64,000 bases of DNA from Billgrantia desiderata (lineage in GTDB: Bacteria; Pseudomonadota; Gammaproteobacteria; Pseudomonadales; Halomonadaceae). Location: positions 1 to 64,000 of the forward strand of contig JAAQTN010000006.1 of NCBI GenBank assembly GCA_011742915.1. The letters are read 5' to 3'. A program made the position numbers and the translations under genes. The notes under the pieces are model-generated. The model was not told the DNA's origin, did no database searches, and saw only the letters and a program-made list of their open reading frames with translations. Positions 18,125-28,778 of this stretch are shown piece after piece (within the stretch, counting starts at the first letter, position 1; every line of letters begins with the position of its first letter).

Positions 18125-20506
18125 ATGAAATTTTCCGAACAGTGGCTGCGTGAGTGGGTGTCGCCGCAGCTGGGCGTACAAGGGCTGGCCGACCAGATCA
18201 CCATGGCCGGTCTGGAAGTGGATGCCGTCGAGCCCGTTGCCGCCGCCTTCAGCGGTGTGGTGGTGGCCGAGGTAGTGGACAAGCGGCAGCATCCGGATGC
18301 CGACAAGCTCAACGTGTGCCAGGTGCTCGATGGCAGCGGCGAGCCGGTGCAGGTGGTGTGCGGTGCCGCCAACGTGGCGGTCGGTCAGAAGGTGCCGTTT
18401 GCCCGTGTCGGGGCAGTGTTGCCGGGCGACTTCAAGATCAAACAGGCCAAGCTGCGCGGCGTGGAATCCCGCGGCATGATCTGTTCCGCCTCTGAGCTGG
18501 GTCTTGCCGAGGAGACCTCGGCGGGCATTCTCGAGCTGCCTGCCGATGCCCCTGCCGGCGAGGATTTTCGCGCCTGGATGGGGCTCGACGACCATACCGT
18601 CGAGGTGGATCTGACCCCGAACCGCGGCGACTGTCTGAGCCTGAAAGGGCTGGCGCGCGAAGTCGGCGTGCTCAACCGGCTGGCGGTCACCGAGCCCGAC
18701 GTCGAGCCGGTCGCTGCCAGCCACGACGAGACCTTTCCGGTGCGGGTCGAGGATGCCGAGCGCTGTCCGCGTTACATCGGCCGCTTGATCAAGGGAGTGA
18801 ACGTCACCGCCGCCACCCCGCTGTGGATGGTCGAGCGTCTGCGCCGCAGCGGCGTGCGCTCCATCGATCCGGTAGTCGACGTGACCAACTATGTCATGCT
18901 CGAACTGGGACAGCCGCTGCACGCCTTCGACCGTGAGAATCTGCACGGCGCGGTGGTCGTGCGTCTGGCGCGGGAAGGGGAGCAGCTGGTACTGCTCGAC
19001 GGCCAGGAGATCACGCTCGGTGCCTCGACCCTGGTCATCGCCGACGAGCGCGGGCCGCTGGCCATCGCCGGCGTGATGGGCGGGGAGCACTCCGGGGTCG
19101 GCCCGACGACCCGCGACATCTTCCTCGAATCCGCCTTCTTCTCGCCGCTGGCGATTGCCGGACAGGCGCGCTCCTACGGGCTGCACACCGATGCCTCGCA
19201 TCGCTTCGAGCGTGGGGTCGATCCGCGCCTTACCCGTGACGCGGTAGAGCGTGCCACGGCGCTGCTGATCGAGATCACCGGCGGCGAGCCGGGGCCGCTG
19301 GTGGAAGCCATCAGCGATGCCCACATGCCGGCCGAGCGTGAAGTCACGCTGCGTGCCGCGCGGCTCGAGCAGGCGCTGTGCAAGGCACTGCCCCCGGCCG
19401 AGGTGAAGGAGATCCTCGAGCGGCTGGGTATGGCAGTTACCGTGACCGAGGCGGGATGGCAGGCGAAGGTGCCGAGCTGGCGCTTCGATATCGCCATCGA
19501 GGAGGACCTGATCGAGGAGGTGGCGCGAATTCACGGCTACAACCTGCTGCCGGTGCGCCGTCCTGCGGCCCGTCTGGCGCTGCGTCCCGACAACGAGGCG
19601 CGCACGCCCCTCGCCAGGCTGCGGCGTCAACTGGTGGCGCGGGGCTATCAGGAGGCGGTCACCTACAGCTTCGTGGCTCCCGAGCTGCAGCAGGCGCTGC
19701 TGCCGGATGCGGTCTCTCCGCGGCTGGCCAACCCCATCTCCAGCGATCTGGCCGTGATGCGGGCGAGCCTGTTCCCGGGGCTGATCCGTGCGCTGGAGTA
19801 CAATCTCAACCGCCAGCAGACCCGTGTGCGCCTGTTCGAAACGGGGCTCGTGTTCCGCGGCGATCTGGACGAGTTGGACCAGACGCCCATGGTCGGCGCG
19901 CTGGTCTGCGGCGAGCGCCTTCCCGAAGGGTGGGCCGGCAGCCGGGACAAGGTCGACTTCTTCGATCTGAAAGGCGACCTGGAGAGCCTCATCGCCCTGG
20001 GCGGCGAGGAGCATGCCTGGCGCTTCGAGCCGGGCGAGCACTCGGCGCTGCATCCCGGCCAGTGTGCGCGGGTGGTGTTCCGTGGCGAACCGGTGGGCTG
20101 GATCGGCGCGCTGCATCCCGCCGTCAAGGCCGAGCTTGGCCTGAAGGCCGAGGTGTATCTTTTCGAGGTGCGTCAGGATGCGCTCACCCATGGCAGCCTG
20201 CCTGCCTTCGAGCCGCTGTCGCGCTATCCGGAAGTGCGCCGTGACCTGGCCTTCCTGCTTGACGAGGGGCGACCCGTGCAGGCGCTGCTCGATTGCGTAC
20301 GCCAGCGCGCAGGACAATGGTTACAGGAGTTGCGTCTGTTCGACGTCTATCAGGGCAAAGGGGTGCCCGAAGGGAGCAAGAGTGTTGCCTTGGGCTTGAC
20401 CTGGCAGCATCCTTCGCGCACGCTGAATGACGAGGAAATCAATCAGTTGGTCGATGCCATCGTCGCCGAATCGCATCAGCATCTGGGAGCCGAGCTGCGC
20501 GGGTGA
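18125..20506 (+). CDS. pheT: Phenylalanyl-tRNA synthetase beta subunit
   Basis: The 793-aa beta subunit provides tRNA binding and editing of mischarged Tyr-tRNA-Phe. Layout is full length: an EMAP/OB-fold tRNA-binding domain (about 39-148, with HPDADKLNVCQV and VCGAANV), B3/B4 editing domain (about 210-380, with PRYIGRLIKGV and VDVTNYVMLELGQPLHAFD), B5 (about 400-475), the core catalytic-like domain (with EEDLIEEVARIHGY) and a C-terminal ferredoxin-fold anticodon domain (FEPLSRYPEVRRDLAFLLD). ATG 18125 is the conserved start. Confidence 0.98.
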   Translation: MKFSEQWLREWVSPQLGVQGLADQITMAGLEVDAVEPVAAAFSGVVVAEVVDKRQHPDADKLNVCQVLDGSGEPVQVVCGAANVAVGQKVPFARVGAVLPGDFKIKQAKLRGVESRGMICSASELGLAEETSAGILELPADAPAGEDFRAWMGLDDHTVEVDLTPNRGDCLSLKGLAREVGVLNRLAVTEPDVEPVAASHDETFPVRVEDAERCPRYIGRLIKGVNVTAATPLWMVERLRRSGVRSIDPVVDVTNYVMLELGQPLHAFDRENLHGAVVVRLAREGEQLVLLDGQEITLGASTLVIADERGPLAIAGVMGGEHSGVGPTTRDIFLESAFFSPLAIAGQARSYGLHTDASHRFERGVDPRLTRDAVERATALLIEITGGEPGPLVEAISDAHMPAEREVTLRAARLEQALCKALPPAEVKEILERLGMAVTVTEAGWQAKVPSWRFDIAIEEDLIEEVARIHGYNLLPVRRPAARLALRPDNEARTPLARLRRQLVARGYQEAVTYSFVAPELQQALLPDAVSPRLANPISSDLAVMRASLFPGLIRALEYNLNRQQTRVRLFETGLVFRGDLDELDQTPMVGALVCGERLPEGWAGSRDKVDFFDLKGDLESLIALGGEEHAWRFEPGEHSALHPGQCARVVFRGEPVGWIGALHPAVKAELGLKAEVYLFEVRQDALTHGSLPAFEPLSRYPEVRRDLAFLLDEGRPVQALLDCVRQRAGQWLQELRLFDVYQGKGVPEGSKSVALGLTWQHPSRTLNDEEINQLVDAIVAESHQHLGAELRG

Positions 20507-20568
20507 GTGCTCGAACGAACCGGAGGCCATGACGGCGGCGGGCTGGACCGCCACTCTGAGGAGATGAC

Positions 20569-20874
20569 ATGGGAGCGTTGACCAAGGCGGAACTGGCCGA
20601 ACATCTCAATGCCGAGCTGGGGCTGACCAAACGTGAAGCCAAGGCCATGGTAGAGGCTTTCTTCGAAGAGATCCGGGCCTGCCTGCGCGAGAACGAGCAG
20701 GTCAAGCTGTCGGGATTCGGTAACTTCGATTTGCGCGACAAACGCGAGCGCCCGGGGCGCAATCCGAAAACGGGAGAGGAGATTCCCATCTCGGCGCGTC
20801 GTGTCGTAACCTTCCGGCCCGGCCAGAAGCTCAAGAGTCAGGTCGAGCGCTACGAAGGTCCGGCCCCCAGTTGA
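20569..20874 (+). CDS. ihfA: Integration host factor alpha subunit
   Basis: DNA-bending nucleoid protein working as a heterodimer with IhfB. The 101-aa product carries the HU/IHF fold: N-terminal helices ([22 protein letters not shown]), the [29 protein letters not shown] arm bearing the intercalating proline, and [12 protein letters not shown]. The position after pheT is the conserved one. AGGAGA precedes ATG by 5 nt. A 14-bp terminator stem follows. IHF would also be relevant to sigma-54 promoters such as the candidate near 28661. Confidence 0.98.
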   Translation: MGALTKAELAEHLNAELGLTKREAKAMVEAFFEEIRACLRENEQVKLSGFGNFDLRDKRERPGRNPKTGEEIPISARRVVTFRPGQKLKSQVERYEGPAPS

Positions 20875-20887
20875 TGAAACGCCATCG

Positions 20888-20919
20888 CCAAGATGCCACC
20901 CCGAGGGGTGGCATCTTGG
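20888..20919 (+). terminator. Terminator after ihfA
   Basis: A 14-bp perfect stem pairs 20888-20901 with 20906-20919 around loop CGAG. It closes the thrS-to-ihfA cluster. Three 16-bp tandem repeats begin at its last two bases. Confidence 0.7.
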
Positions 20920-20965
20920 TATTGGATACTTAGGGTATTCGATGCTTGGGGTATTGGATGCTTTC
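20918..20965 (+). repeat. Three 16-bp tandem repeats
   Basis: Units at 20918-20933, 20934-20949 and 20950-20965 read GGTATTGGATACTTAG, GGTATTCGATGCTTGG and GGTATTGGATGCTTTC. They fill the gap between the ihfA terminator and the convergent DUF2788 gene, ending 8 bp before its stop. No function is assigned. Confidence 0.75.
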
Positions 20966-20973
20966 CGGTCAGC

Positions 20974-21189
20974 TCAAACCCCGCCGCCGCTCTCCATCAG
21001 CCAGGTGATCACCACCTTGAAGATGTAACCCATCATGCCTGCGCCGAGTACCACGAACAGCATGAGGGTGCCGAAGCGGCCGGCCTGGGATTGCTTGGCC
21101 AGGTCCCAGATGATGAAGCCCATGAACAGGATCAGGCCGCCGATCAACAGCGGGGTGACCCAGGCTTCGAACGTATGCGCCTCCAGCAT
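20974..21189 (-). CDS. DUF2788 small membrane protein
   Basis: A 71-aa protein with two transmembrane helices (about 11-31 and 41-65) separated by KQSQAGRFG, the pattern of the DUF2788 family in Pseudomonas and Halomonas. Function unknown. ATG 21189 has a near-perfect GAGGAGG 4 nt upstream; the frame stays open much further but has no supporting site. It is divergent from the mioC-like gene. Confidence 0.8.
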   Translation of the reverse strand: MLEAHTFEAWVTPLLIGGLILFMGFIIWDLAKQSQAGRFGTLMLFVVLGAGMMGYIFKVVITWLMESGGGV

Positions 21190-21357
21190 GTCGCCTCCTC
21201 GAATCAGAGACCGAACATTATACGTGGCCAGCTTTCGAGCTGCCTGCGACAACCTGTCGCTTGGTGACTGTGGGCGGTGGCGTTCGGCGCCAACTCGCCG
21301 ACACGTGGTAAACTCGTGTCGAACGTATCGGTTGAATGAATCAGGTCTATTTCCGAC

Positions 21358-21822
21358 ATGCCAATGCTGAAGATTTTCGTAGGAACCATGTATGGCGGCG
21401 CCCTCGATGTCGCCGAACAAGTCGCTCCGCTGTTCAAGGATGCCGGCTACGAAACCGCGGTTCTCGAGCAGCCCACGCTCGAGGACTTGATCGAAGAGCG
21501 GCCCGACCTGGTGCTGTTCTGCGTTTCCACCACCGGCAGCGGCGATTTCCCGGGCAATTTCGTACCCTTTGCCCGCGCCCTGGATGAGCGAAGCCCGTCG
21601 CTGGTGGGGGTGCGCTACGGCTTGATCGCCATGGGCGACAGCTCCTACGGCGACACCTTCTGCGGGGCAGGACGCCGGCTGGACGAAATGCTCGAAGGGC
21701 TTGGGGCCACCCGGCTGGGGGAACGGCTGGAGATCGATGCCATGGAGACCTTCATGGCCGACGATGCCGCGCTGCCCTGGGTCGAGGAGTGGATCGAAGA
21801 CCAGCAGTTGCAGGTGGCTTGA
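21358..21822 (+). CDS. Flavodoxin domain protein, MioC-like
   Basis: A 154-aa FMN-binding flavodoxin-like protein. The phosphate-binding loop is degenerate but recognisable in FVGTMYGGALDVAEQV near residue 7. The FMN-contact loops STTGSGDFPGN near residue 58 and MGDSSYGDTFCGAG near residue 90 are well conserved with MioC and with the flavodoxin domain of sulfite reductase. MioC supports biotin synthase in E. coli; a redox role is likely, the partner unknown. ATG 21358 and ATG 21364 are both possible. It is followed after 1 nt by the next gene. Confidence 0.85.
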   Translation: MPMLKIFVGTMYGGALDVAEQVAPLFKDAGYETAVLEQPTLEDLIEERPDLVLFCVSTTGSGDFPGNFVPFARALDERSPSLVGVRYGLIAMGDSSYGDTFCGAGRRLDEMLEGLGATRLGERLEIDAMETFMADDAALPWVEEWIEDQQLQVA

Positions 21823-21823
21823 G

Positions 21824-22189
21824 ATGAATGCCGAGCCGACTGCCGAACGACTGAGCCTGATGGCGGGCTTGCTGATATTGATGCTCGCCACCGTGCCGCG
21901 ATTCATCGCCGGCGATTACGGTAACCGCCTGTCGCTGATCTCGATCGCGCTGGTCGTGGTGGCCGTGGTGGCCTTTATGAACTGGCGCATGCTGGATGCC
22001 GACGAACGCCGCCGGCTGCCGCAACTGGGCAAGCGTCTGCTGTTGGCGCTGCTGGCAGGGCTGGCATTGATGGGCCTGTGGCATGCGCTGTTCACGGCCT
22101 GGATCAGCTGGCAGCTGCTGATCGCGCACGGCGCCACGCTTGGGCTGCTGTTGCATGCGGTGTTGCTGTGGTGGCGCCCTGCCCGTTAG
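21824..22189 (+). CDS. Hypothetical four-helix membrane protein
   Basis: Not recognised. 121 aa with about four predicted transmembrane helices (roughly 11-27, 35-53, 70-88 and 94-116) and a basic-acidic linker DADERRRLPQLGKR. ATG 21824 lies 1 nt after the mioC-like stop, so the two are cotranscribed. The stop TAG at 22187-22189 uses the first base of the MITE-like element inserted here, so the C-terminus may have been altered by the insertion. Confidence 0.7.
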   Translation: MNAEPTAERLSLMAGLLILMLATVPRFIAGDYGNRLSLISIALVVVAVVAFMNWRMLDADERRRLPQLGKRLLLALLAGLALMGLWHALFTAWISWQLLIAHGATLGLLLHAVLLWWRPAR

Positions 22190-22330
22190 GAAACACTGCA
22201 CAAATGCCTGCGCGAGCGAATCGCTGCGTTGCGCGGTGCTCGGAATCCTCACATATACCCCATATGCTCCGGTTCCTGTGCTCCGTGCGCCTTGCGCTTC
22301 ATCTCGCTCGCCGATTTGTTCAGCGCTTCC
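22189..22330. mobile_element. MITE-like element, copy A (142 bp)
   Basis: It is 142 bp long and differs from copy B (58802-58943) at five positions, all transitions. The ends form imperfect inverted repeats (GGAAACACTGCACAAAT against GGAAGCGCTGAACAAAT, 14 of 17 matching), and the two halves are broadly complementary, so the RNA can fold into one long hairpin. It is flanked by TTA on the left and CTA on the right. It carries no transposase. The style suggests a non-autonomous element moved by an IS5-type transposase; that link is inference. Confidence 0.75.
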
Positions 22331-22354
22331 CTAGCACGATCGAGCTACGTCCGT

Positions 22355-22388
22355 AACGGCGCCCTGGCGGGCGCCGTTGTTCTTTCTC
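22355..22388 (+). terminator. Terminator of the mioC-like operon
   Basis: A 10-bp stem AACGGCGCCC (22355-22364) with GGGCGCCGTT (22369-22378), loop TGGC, followed by the T-rich GTTCTTTCTCT. It lies beyond the MITE copy, so the element sits between the last stop codon and the terminator. Confidence 0.75.
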
Positions 22389-22428
22389 TAGTGCTCTACT
22401 TCTGCTTCCACTTCCTGCCGGCCAAGTG

Positions 22429-23793
22429 TCATACCAGGCGATAGCAGGGCACGTACTCCTGGCCCGGCAGCTTCATGCGGCCCTGGGCGACGAAGGAGCC
22501 GAGCAGCTCGTCCAGACGGCGCATCAGTTCCGGCTCGGCATGCAGCTGGAAGGGGCCGTGGGCCTCGATGGCGCGCAGGCCGTGCTCCTTGACGTTGCCG
22601 GCCACGATACCCGAGAAGGCCCGGCGCAGGTTGGCGGCCAGATCGTGCACCGGCTGGCTGCGGTGCAGTGCCAGGCCGGCCATCGCCTCGTGGGTGGGCA
22701 CGAAGGTTTCCTGAAATTCCCGGGCGATGGTGAGCCGCCAGTTGTAGTGGAAGGCGTCCTGGTGGGCGCGGCGGAACTCGGTGACGCTGTCGATGCCCTT
22801 GCGCATGGCGCGGGCGACCTCGACGGGGTCGTCGACGATGATGCGGTATTTGCTGCGCGCCGCCTCGCCCAGGGTGTAGACGAGAAACTCGTCGATACGC
22901 TGGAAATAGTCAGCGGAGTTGGCCGGGCCGGTGAAGATGAGCGGCAGGGCCATGTCGCTGTTGTCAGGGTGAAGCAGAATGCCCAGCAGGTAGAGGATCT
23001 CTTCCGCCGTGCCCACGCCGCCGGGAAACACCACGATACCGTGCCCCAGACGCACGAAGGCCTCCAGACGCTTCTCGATATCGGGCATCACCACCAGCTC
23101 GTTGACCAGCGGGTTGGGTGCCTCCGCGGCAATGATGCCGGGTTCGGAGATGCCCAGATAGCGACCGTCGGGTATGCGTTGCTTGGCGTGGGCCAGGTTG
23201 GCACCCTTCATCGGTCCCTTCATGGCGCCGGGGCCGCAGCCGGTGCAGATGTCGAGTTCGCGCAGGCCCAGGTGGTAGCCCACGTCCTTGGTGTACTCGT
23301 ACTCCTCGCGAGTGATCGAGTGGCCGCCCCAGCACACCACGATGCCGGGGTCGCGTCCTGGCTTGAGCGTGCCGGCCTTGCGCAGGATATGGAACACCGC
23401 GTTGGTGGTCCCTTCGCCGGTGGTGAGGTCGAAGCGACGATGCTGCTGGATCTCGTTGTAGACATAGACGATGTCGCGCAGCACCGAGGAGAGATGCTCG
23501 CGTATGCCGCGAATCATCTTGCCGTCGACGAAGGCCTGGGCGGGGGCGTTGGTCAGCTTGAGGCGTATGCCGCGGTCCTGCTGGATCACTTCGATGTCGA
23601 AGTCGTGATAGGTCTCCATCAGCACCAGGCTGTCGTCGGTCATGCTGCCGGAGCTGAGCACGGCGAGTGAGCAGCGCCGCAGCAGGTCGTGCAAACCGGC
23701 CTTGGAGGTGTCGCGCAGGCGATTGACCTCATGCTGCGAGAGCACTTCCAGGCTGCGCAGCGGTGAAACGATGGTGGAGATGGTGTCTGGCAT
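22429..23793 (-). CDS. ppnN: Nucleotide 5'-monophosphate nucleosidase PpnN (YgdH)
   Basis: Cleaves purine and pyrimidine monophosphates to ribose-5-phosphate and free base; the E. coli enzyme is controlled by (p)ppGpp. 454 aa, full length: an N-terminal YgdH domain, the LOG-type Rossmann core with CTGCGPGAMKGPMKGANLAH near residue 183 and the VFPGGVGTAEEILYLLGILL active-site motif near residue 256, and the C-terminal DUF3412 region. It is transcribed toward the MITE copy and is divergent from the LysR gene; 147 bp separate their starts. Confidence 0.93.
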   Translation of the reverse strand: MPDTISTIVSPLRSLEVLSQHEVNRLRDTSKAGLHDLLRRCSLAVLSSGSMTDDSLVLMETYHDFDIEVIQQDRGIRLKLTNAPAQAFVDGKMIRGIREHLSSVLRDIVYVYNEIQQHRRFDLTTGEGTTNAVFHILRKAGTLKPGRDPGIVVCWGGHSITREEYEYTKDVGYHLGLRELDICTGCGPGAMKGPMKGANLAHAKQRIPDGRYLGISEPGIIAAEAPNPLVNELVVMPDIEKRLEAFVRLGHGIVVFPGGVGTAEEILYLLGILLHPDNSDMALPLIFTGPANSADYFQRIDEFLVYTLGEAARSKYRIIVDDPVEVARAMRKGIDSVTEFRRAHQDAFHYNWRLTIAREFQETFVPTHEAMAGLALHRSQPVHDLAANLRRAFSGIVAGNVKEHGLRAIEAHGPFQLHAEPELMRRLDELLGSFVAQGRMKLPGQEYVPCYRLV

Positions 23794-23940
23794 GAAACGA
23801 TCCTTGTGGTGTCGGCTTGCTGCCTGTCATCGAGTCGTCATTCGATGCTATCACGCTGCCCGCAGTGGCGCAGCGCTGCGTGGCTGGGCCAGGGGTGGTA
23901 GGATGAGGGTTTCCGGCCTTGGTCCCTGCAAGCGATCGCC

Positions 23941-24855
23941 ATGTTCAACGCACAGTACTTTCGCACCTTCATCACCCTGGTCGAAACGGGCAGCTTCACG
24001 CGCACTGCGCGGCATCTCGAGATGACCCAGCCCGGGGTCAGCCAGCATGTGCGCAAGTTGGAGCAGTATCTCGACAAGCCCTTGCTGGAGCGGCAGGGCC
24101 GGCGCTTCACGCTGACCGAGGCCGGGCGCAGGGCCTACGACTACGGCCTGCGGCTGTTCGCCGAACACGAGCAGTTTCGCCACTCCCTGGACGACGATGC
24201 GCTGGACACCGGCGAGTGCCGCATCGCCTCGCCGGGCAGCGTAGGGCTGATGTTCTACCCCTACATTCTCGGCCAGCAGCAGATGTCGCCGGGGCTGACG
24301 GTCAGCTACAGCTTCGCCTTCAGCCACGAGATCGTCTCGGACGTGCTGGCCGGGCGTCACGACCTGGGCATCGTCACCGAGCCGATCCGCCACCCGGAGC
24401 TGAACTGCAGCCTGTGGCACCAGGAGCCGCTGTGCCTGGTGGTACCGGCGGACTTTGCCGGTACCTCGCTCACCGAGCTGATGGGCATCGGCTTCATCAA
24501 CTACTCCGACGGGGTCAATCACGCCGGCGCGCTGCTGCGCAGCAACTTTCCCGACGAGTTTCGCTCCATGAGCCAGTTTCGCCGCCAGGGCTTCACCAAC
24601 GAGGTGGGCATGGTGCTCGACGCCGTGGCGCGAGGTCTCGGCTTCACCGTGGTCTCAAGGCTGGTGCTGGAAACCTCGCCCTGGCAGCGCCAGGTCAAGG
24701 AACTCGATCTGCCGGTGATCGAGCACGAAACCCTGCATCTGGTCAGCCGCACCGGAACCAAGATTCCCCGCCGCTACGCGCGCCTGCTCGAAGGGTTCCG
24801 CGAGCAGCGCATGCGCGAGCGCTTCGGTCACGGGGATATCGCCTCGCTGCCTTGA
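23941..24855 (+). CDS. LysR-family transcriptional regulator
   Basis: A 304-aa regulator with an N-terminal winged helix-turn-helix (about 5-62; GSFTRTARHLEMTQPGVSQHVRKLEQYL) and a LysR effector-binding domain (about 88-290). The target is unknown. It lies between divergent ppnN and convergent gcvP, so ppnN is one candidate target by position; the effector cannot be deduced. No strong ribosome binding site is seen before ATG 23941 (CCCTGCAAGCGATCGCC). Confidence 0.9.
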   Translation: MFNAQYFRTFITLVETGSFTRTARHLEMTQPGVSQHVRKLEQYLDKPLLERQGRRFTLTEAGRRAYDYGLRLFAEHEQFRHSLDDDALDTGECRIASPGSVGLMFYPYILGQQQMSPGLTVSYSFAFSHEIVSDVLAGRHDLGIVTEPIRHPELNCSLWHQEPLCLVVPADFAGTSLTELMGIGFINYSDGVNHAGALLRSNFPDEFRSMSQFRRQGFTNEVGMVLDAVARGLGFTVVSRLVLETSPWQRQVKELDLPVIEHETLHLVSRTGTKIPRRYARLLEGFREQRMRERFGHGDIASLP

Positions 24856-24877
24856 CCCGGCGCGGAAGCAGGCAACG

Positions 24878-24904
24878 AAACGGCCCGCCATAGGCGGGCC
24901 GTTT
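24878..24904. terminator. Bidirectional terminator between lysR and gcvP
   Basis: AAACGGCCCGCC (24878-24889) pairs with GGCGGGCCGTTT (24893-24904): a 12-bp stem with a 3-nt loop, A-rich on one side and T-rich on the other, between convergent genes. Confidence 0.8.
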
Positions 24905-24927
24905 GCGTGGTGCTTTACGACAATGTA

Positions 24928-27822
<2,895 letters not shown>

Positions 27823-27861
27823 GGAAAAACCCGTACGTTGAATGGAAGTGCAGGCGCTGGG

Positions 27862-27884
27862 AAAAACCCGGCCGCAGGGCCGGG
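27862..27884 (-). terminator. Intrinsic terminator between gcvH and gcvP
   Basis: On the minus strand CCCGGCC (27884-27878), loop CTGC, GGCCGGG (27873-27867), then TTTTTC (27866-27861). A GC-only 7-bp stem with a five-T tail after gcvH suggests partial termination that lowers gcvP relative to gcvH. Confidence 0.75.
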
Positions 27885-27903
27885 AGGCATCGGTGCGTTG
27901 CTA

Positions 27904-28296
27904 TCAGGCTTCGCTGTCGACCACGGCCTGGTAGCCTTCGGCGTCGAGCAGGGCCTCTACGGCTGCTGCGTCCTCGACGCGGACCTTCATGATCCAGCCA
28001 CCTTCATAGGGAGCTTCATTGACGGTCTCGGGAGCATCCTCGAGCGCTTCGTTGACGGCGACGATCTCGCCGGCGAGCGGCGCATAGAGATCGGAAGCGG
28101 CCTTGACCGACTCGATCACGCCGAACTCTTCACCCTTTTCCAGCGTGCGTCCAACCTCGGGCAGTTCCACGAACACCACGTCGCCGAGGGCTTCCTGAGC
28201 GTGATCGGTGATGCCGATGGTGACGGTGCCGTCGCCATTGTCCAGCACCCATTCGTGACTGTCGTTGTAGCGCAGATTGGCAGGAATCGAGCTCAT
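27904..28296 (-). CDS. gcvH: Glycine cleavage system H protein
   Basis: Lipoyl carrier protein of the glycine cleavage complex, 130 aa. The lipoylated lysine is in [15 protein letters not shown] near residue 65, and SHEWV near residue 12 is the usual start of the fold. The C-terminal GGWIMKV matches the family. A ribosome binding site is seen as TAGGAAA before ATG. It is the first gene of the minus-strand gcvH-gcvP pair, which diverges from the AGCS transporter and gcvT. Confidence 0.98.
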   Translation of the reverse strand: MSSIPANLRYNDSHEWVLDNGDGTVTIGITDHAQEALGDVVFVELPEVGRTLEKGEEFGVIESVKAASDLYAPLAGEIVAVNEALEDAPETVNEAPYEGGWIMKVRVEDAAAVEALLDAEGYQAVVDSEA

Positions 28297-28580
28297 GATG
28301 ATTTCCTATAAGAAAAAGGTTTTCTGGCTGGGTGAATGCTAACGCCATTGTTGGCATTTTGCGAGTCTGAAAATGCCGCTCGACGCCGCTGTCAGGGCAG
28401 CGTGCATGGATAGCGTGGCGCCTGCAGCCGCGAACGTCCAGTCCCACCGAGGCGTACGGATGCGCAGCCAGGCCGTGAAGCCGTTCGACAGCGGCGGTGT
28501 GGCTCACTACGCTATAGCAGGTGTTTGCCGAGCAGCGGCGAGGGTAGAAGGTCACTGAGGTGACGGATCGTGCCCGGTCG

Positions 28581-28627
28581 TTGTTTCCGATACGAAACAA
28601 GCGTTAATCTAGTATCCAACAAGCGTT
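28581..28627. promoter_or_regulatory. Operator-like repeats, possible glycine-regulator sites
   Basis: TTGTTTC (28581-28587) and GAAACAA (28594-28600) form a perfect 7-bp inverted repeat with a 6-nt spacer, the geometry of TyrR-type boxes. AACAAGCGTT occurs twice with a 22-bp period, two helical turns. P. aeruginosa controls its glycine cleavage operon with the TyrR-like sigma-54 activator GcsR; a similar activator here is inference. Confidence 0.4.
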
Positions 28628-28660
28628 GACGGCCAGAATGCAGGCACCATTCCGGTGAGC

Positions 28661-28676
28661 TGGTGCATTCCTGGCG
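28661..28676 (+). promoter_or_regulatory. Candidate sigma-54 promoter of the AGCS-gcvT unit
   Basis: GG (28662-28663), ten bases, GC (28674-28675), in the context TGGTGC and TGGCG. It lies about 100 nt before the GTG start and 35-95 nt downstream of the repeat cluster, a distance suited to an enhancer-binding activator. The match to the full consensus is partial. Confidence 0.35.
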
Positions 28677-28778
28677 ATTTCCGCTATGGTACGCCGTCTC
28701 ACTACAGGATCCTTCGGGGAAACGCCTTGAAGATGGTGAGATGCCTTATAACACTCCATACAACAGAGGGAAGCGTTC

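Larger units (their letters stand above)
28297..28778. other. Divergent control region between gcvH and the AGCS transporter
   Basis: No gene is visible in these 482 bp. The region contains an inverted repeat at 28581-28600, a direct repeat AACAAGCGTT at 28596-28605 and 28618-28627, and a GG-N10-GC sigma-54-like site at 28662-28675. I looked for the two-aptamer glycine riboswitch pattern on both strands and did not see it. Confidence 0.5.

Noticed and set aside
22229..22444. Short frames inside the MITE-like copies (also 58732-58947)
   Set aside because: The two copies translate to similar peptides only because the DNA is repeated; no ribosome binding site and no protein family.
28297..28778. 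Glycine riboswitch ahead of gcvH or the transporter
   Set aside because: The conserved aptamer cores were not found on either strand by eye; a covariance-model search would settle it.
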